Positions 61,147 through 64,000 of a stretch of DNA of 64,000 nt are shown piece by piece (position 1 is the stretch's first letter; every line of letters begins with the position of its first letter). The notes below the pieces were generated by a model, which was given only the letters and a program-made list of their open reading frames with translations, was not told where the DNA came from and did not search any database. This DNA comes from Citrus sinensis (lineage: Eukaryota > Streptophyta > Magnoliopsida > Sapindales > Rutaceae): the NCBI RefSeq assembly GCF_022201045.2, contig NC_068561.1:16680501-16744500 (forward strand). Direction: 5' to 3'. Both the position numbers and the translations under genes were made by a program.

Positions 61147-61886
61147 TTAATCACTCTTGCCCACAGCTTGGAGTAGCAGCAGCAATCGAAGAAAGTAATA
61201 CGACACGCCTCCAATTGTAGCATACTGCAGCTTCTCTTTCCCTTCAATTTCTGGGAAATCACCTTCGATAGCTCGATTAAATCCTCCGGCCAACCACCCC
61301 AAATTCCTGTATCCTCCTTCATACAACTTTGAAGCAGCCATCATTGACCTGATGCCAAGGCAAACTGGTTAAAAACAAAGATTAATGAAAGGCTATAGCG
61401 TCCAAAAACTTCGTACAAGATATTAAATTCTCACCTTAGCCCTTCACCACAGGCTACAAGGAGCTTACTCTTTTTATCAGGAACTGCAGCCTCAACTTGC
61501 CGAACAAAGTTGGGATTAAACATGGTGAACTTTTGGCCAGTCCATAACCCGATGTAGCCAAAATGAACCCATTTCTTCAGAAGAGTGATGGCGCTATAGT
61601 CCTTGTCCTCGACGAATAGTGGCACATGCAGTGACCCTTTGACTCTTGCTTTTTCCGTCTCCCAAACCGGCCTGATATCCAAGAGCATTAATCCTTCTTT
61701 CATGGCTGCAGCAGCTTCCTTCGGCGTAAAGGGCTGTATGGCACCTGATTGTATTAGCTGCCGGGCATTGCTAGCTTTTGCATTGATTTGAAGTGATTTG
61801 GTTTTTCCGGTTGTGAAGATGAGTTGCTTGTTTTGATCTGCATGCTTCAGAGCTGATGCGTAGAAGTGGTTCGGTTGAATTGCCAT
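61147..61886 (-). CDS. STR10: Rhodanese-like domain protein, probably plastid (STR10-like)
   Basis: Two exons (61886-61435 and 61348-61147) join through a GT-AG intron of 86 bases to give 217 residues. The basic, hydroxyl-rich N-terminus (MAIQPNHFYASALKHADQNK) fits a plastid transit peptide. The rhodanese fold follows, with LMLLDIRPVWE, VKGSLHVPLF and an active-site loop ACGEGLRS that keeps the catalytic Cys and the Arg of CX4R. The C-terminus has the GGYRNLGWLAGGFNRAIEG rhodanese ending and a hydrophobic helix (YYFLRLLLLLQAVG) that could anchor the protein. The sulfur acceptor is unknown. The start is the first in-frame ATG; the frame is open upstream only from non-ATG codons. Arabidopsis STR10 (At3g08920, from memory) is adjacent to an LMBR1-like gene, supporting the identity. 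Confidence 0.9.
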
Positions 61887-62745
61887 CACTGCTGCTCTCT
61901 TATCTTTTGAACCAGAAGAATCCGATGCAACAATCTTATTTTGGAATATTTCTCTAACCCCTTTCAATTTTTATTATTTAATAAACACCATTTGATTTCT
62001 TATATCTTTTCATGGACATCCATATTTATAATTGATTTTTAGGAAACTGTTCACTGCACTGCCGAGTACACTTAAAATCCTCAAAAAGAAAAAAAAGAAA
62101 AAAATCCTTTATATTTTGTATTTCTCTTAGCAAAATGCAAATAATTTTTTTTTTAATCATGTTCTATGTGCCACTATCATGAAGATTATGTGTAATGGTG
62201 CCATTTAATTAGTGAAAACTGTCCAATAAATTCTTTATTTGAAATTGAATAAAATATATTAAAAATTAAAAAAAAAGTTTCGGTAGTCATTTTGGCAAGC
62301 ATTTCAAACAAACAAACGACATGTATTCTCTCTTTGTCTTTCTTTTTTTTTTTCTTTTTTTGAGTTTAATGAGTGGTTAAATTGATATATATATATATTT
62401 TACCTTTATTTACAATCAAATTAATGTTTTTCGCGAGATTTAGAAAACAAGAAAAGATATCCTAATCTTCAAATAAAAGAAAAATAAAATAATAAATAAC
62501 ATGTTATTCTTATTTTTTTTTGACAAGATGTTATTCTTATTTTATTTTGTAATAAAATAATAAATTAACGGATTCATTTTTTTTAAAGAACATTTTTAAG
62601 TTTCGGAAAACATGAAAAATAATTCTGTTGGGGTAACCACCGTATCAAAGTAACTGAACCCTAAGCAAAGGTGTCTCCTCCCTCCAAAATTCTCCTAGGA
62701 TCATAAACTGAACCCTAGACCTGAGGTTTTTGATTTAGAACAACA
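61887..62745. other. Divergent promoter region between the rhodanese and ESP4-like genes
   Basis: An 859-base AT-rich interval between two divergently oriented start codons. It contains a (TA)n stretch at about 62384-62396 and T-runs. It should hold both promoters, but no clear TATA box was identified. Confidence 0.5.
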
Positions 62746-63962
62746 ATGGTGGGAATGACGAATTCAAATTCAAGAGAAAAATACTTGAGTCTAGTGTATT
62801 CAGTTAAGGCAGCCATTAACTTACCTTCGAAACTCGAATACTTGCGTCGGCTAAAGCAAGCTTTGCTTGATGAAGAAAACGCTCTTTTAATTTCCGAAAT
62901 TATCCCTTGTTTCTTCGACCTCTTTTCCGATTCGTTCGCTCCGGTTCGCAAATTTGCCACCGAGTACGCCTTACTAAAACTCTGGCTTAATTTCGCCTGG
63001 TTGACTGACATTTTCATTGAGTTATCAATTTGTTGTTATCTTTTGATTTTAGGGTTATTGGTGAAGTTGGATTGAAGCACGTGCAACTTGTACCAGAAAT
63101 TGTGCCTGTTTTAATCAGTGTTTTAGATGATGCTACGCCTGCAGTTGCTCGGCAAGCTATAACTTCTGGACTTGATTTGTTTCGATTCACTCTTGAAAAA
63201 GTTGCTATCCAGGTAGGTTTGAGATTCAGTTAATAACTTGATACCTCATTTTAATTCTTGGAAGTTAATCATTTTTTGCCATTTTGTTTATATATCTATC
63301 GTGTCGCTTCATCAATGCTTCCTTCTGTTTATAGCTGAAGGTGGTGTGATGTACCTAGTGCTAAGAAGCGAGATAGAACAGTAGCTGTTAACTGATGTTG
63401 AGTATGTTAAAAATTGAATTTAAGGATGTTTGTAATTGTTGTGCTTCTGCTTGATTATGAAAACAGAGCAGCTAATGTGTTTGGTAAACACCTCAATTTA
63501 CCTGGCTGCTAATATTTACCAGCCACTCGTACACATTGATTTGCTGCTGGGGATAAATAGCTGTAACACCTCAATCAAATGTACCATTAGTGTTATAGAC
63601 TTATTGCTGCAAGTCACATGATGTTCTGATATTGTCAAATCAGTAATATATAATAAATTGCACACTTGCCTTTGTAAATTTTTAGGGTTTACATTCCAGT
63701 GATTTGGACAGTTCACTTGAGTCATCCTGGGAATGGATGTTGAAGTTCAAGGATAAAGTATACTCAATAGCTTTTCAGGTAAACATTTATTTCTTAATGA
63801 AAACATACAATTTGGTTTTTTGTGTTCTCTTTTTCACTGCAACATCTTTTGAACAGCCAGGAGGTGGTGGGGTAAGATTGCTAGCTCTGAAGTTTGTAGA
63901 AGCAGTTATTCTTCTGTACACACCTGATCCTAATGGCTCACTAAAGCCCCCTTCTGATGAAG
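62746..63962 (+). CDS. ESP4: Symplekin/Pta1-type polyadenylation factor, 5' part
   Basis: Four exons at the 5' end of a gene that runs off the window: 62746-62963, 63053-63212, 63686-63778 and 63857-63962, all with GT-AG borders. The encoded 160-odd residues are HEAT-repeat-like and match the N-terminus of plant symplekin homologues: LEYLRRLKQALLDEENALLI, VRKFATEVIGEVGLKHVQLV, VLISVLDDATPAVARQAI and PGGGGVRLLALKFVEAVILLY. Symplekin is a scaffold of the CPSF/CstF mRNA 3'-processing complex in the nucleus. Arabidopsis ESP4 (At5g01400, from memory) affects 3' end formation and silencing. The start ATG is in the context AACAATGG, strong for plants. The full protein would be about 1,300 residues. 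Confidence 0.93.
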
Positions 63963-64000
63963 GTAATGAATTCATCAATCATTTTCGGACTTTGCAAACA

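Overview
This window is nuclear DNA of a flowering plant. Its genes have many short GT-AG introns, the spacer DNA is AT-rich, and plant-specific families are present (FAR1-like, PDX1, APD RING ligases, LMBR1-like, GDSL hydrolases, ESP4/symplekin). Protein identities and transposon content suggest a rosid eudicot, possibly Citrus or a relative; that placement is inferred from memory of the families, not from any search.

Layout: the left edge holds the 3' part of a FAR1-like gene (1-910) with a (TG)n intron tract, then a broken minus-strand Ty1/copia fossil (1690-4266). A seven-exon minus-strand lysine-methyltransferase-like gene runs from 11337 down to 6126; its 3.3 kb fifth intron is packed with LTR-like fossils. 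Its 5' flank holds a perfect Mutator-type MITE (11448-12051). From 12.1 to 24.5 kb I see no convincing protein gene: there is a possible non-coding transcript with a TATA box, a well-bounded hAT element (18482-20324), MITEs and a threefold 65-bp G-box array.

The right half is gene-richer: a GDSL/SGNH hydrolase (24502-29273, +), a 14-exon LMBR1-like membrane protein (34615-29868, -), two tiny related ORFs of 46 and 42 codons sharing a KKGWY core (40001-40141 and 41362-41490, both -), an APD-type RING E3 ligase (43918-48472, +), an intron-less PDX1 vitamin B6 synthase (58732-59664, +), a rhodanese-domain protein STR10-like (61886-61147, -), and the 5' end of an ESP4/symplekin gene (62746 to the edge, +). 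From memory, the order LMBR1-like, APD2, PDX1.3, ESP4 matches Arabidopsis At5g01460, At5g01450, At5g01410 and At5g01400, so this is a conserved syntenic block. The STR10 neighbour fits the duplicate block At3g08920/At3g08930.

The most striking mobile element is a 7.1 kb Mutator-like element (48854-55962) between the RING gene and PDX1. It carries a MuDR-type transposase on the minus strand and a DUF1985 plus Ulp1 (C48) SUMO-protease gene on the plus strand, with a perfect 9-bp target duplication. Its transposase has one continuous 879-codon frame interrupted only by nonsense codons, with no frameshift. An array of four near-perfect palindromes lies just upstream of the transposase start. Four separate Mutator-type insertions can be bounded by terminal inverted repeats and 9-10 bp target duplications.

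The best candidates for something undescribed are the paired KKGWY micro-ORFs, the palindrome array of the Ulp1 element, and the G-box triplication.
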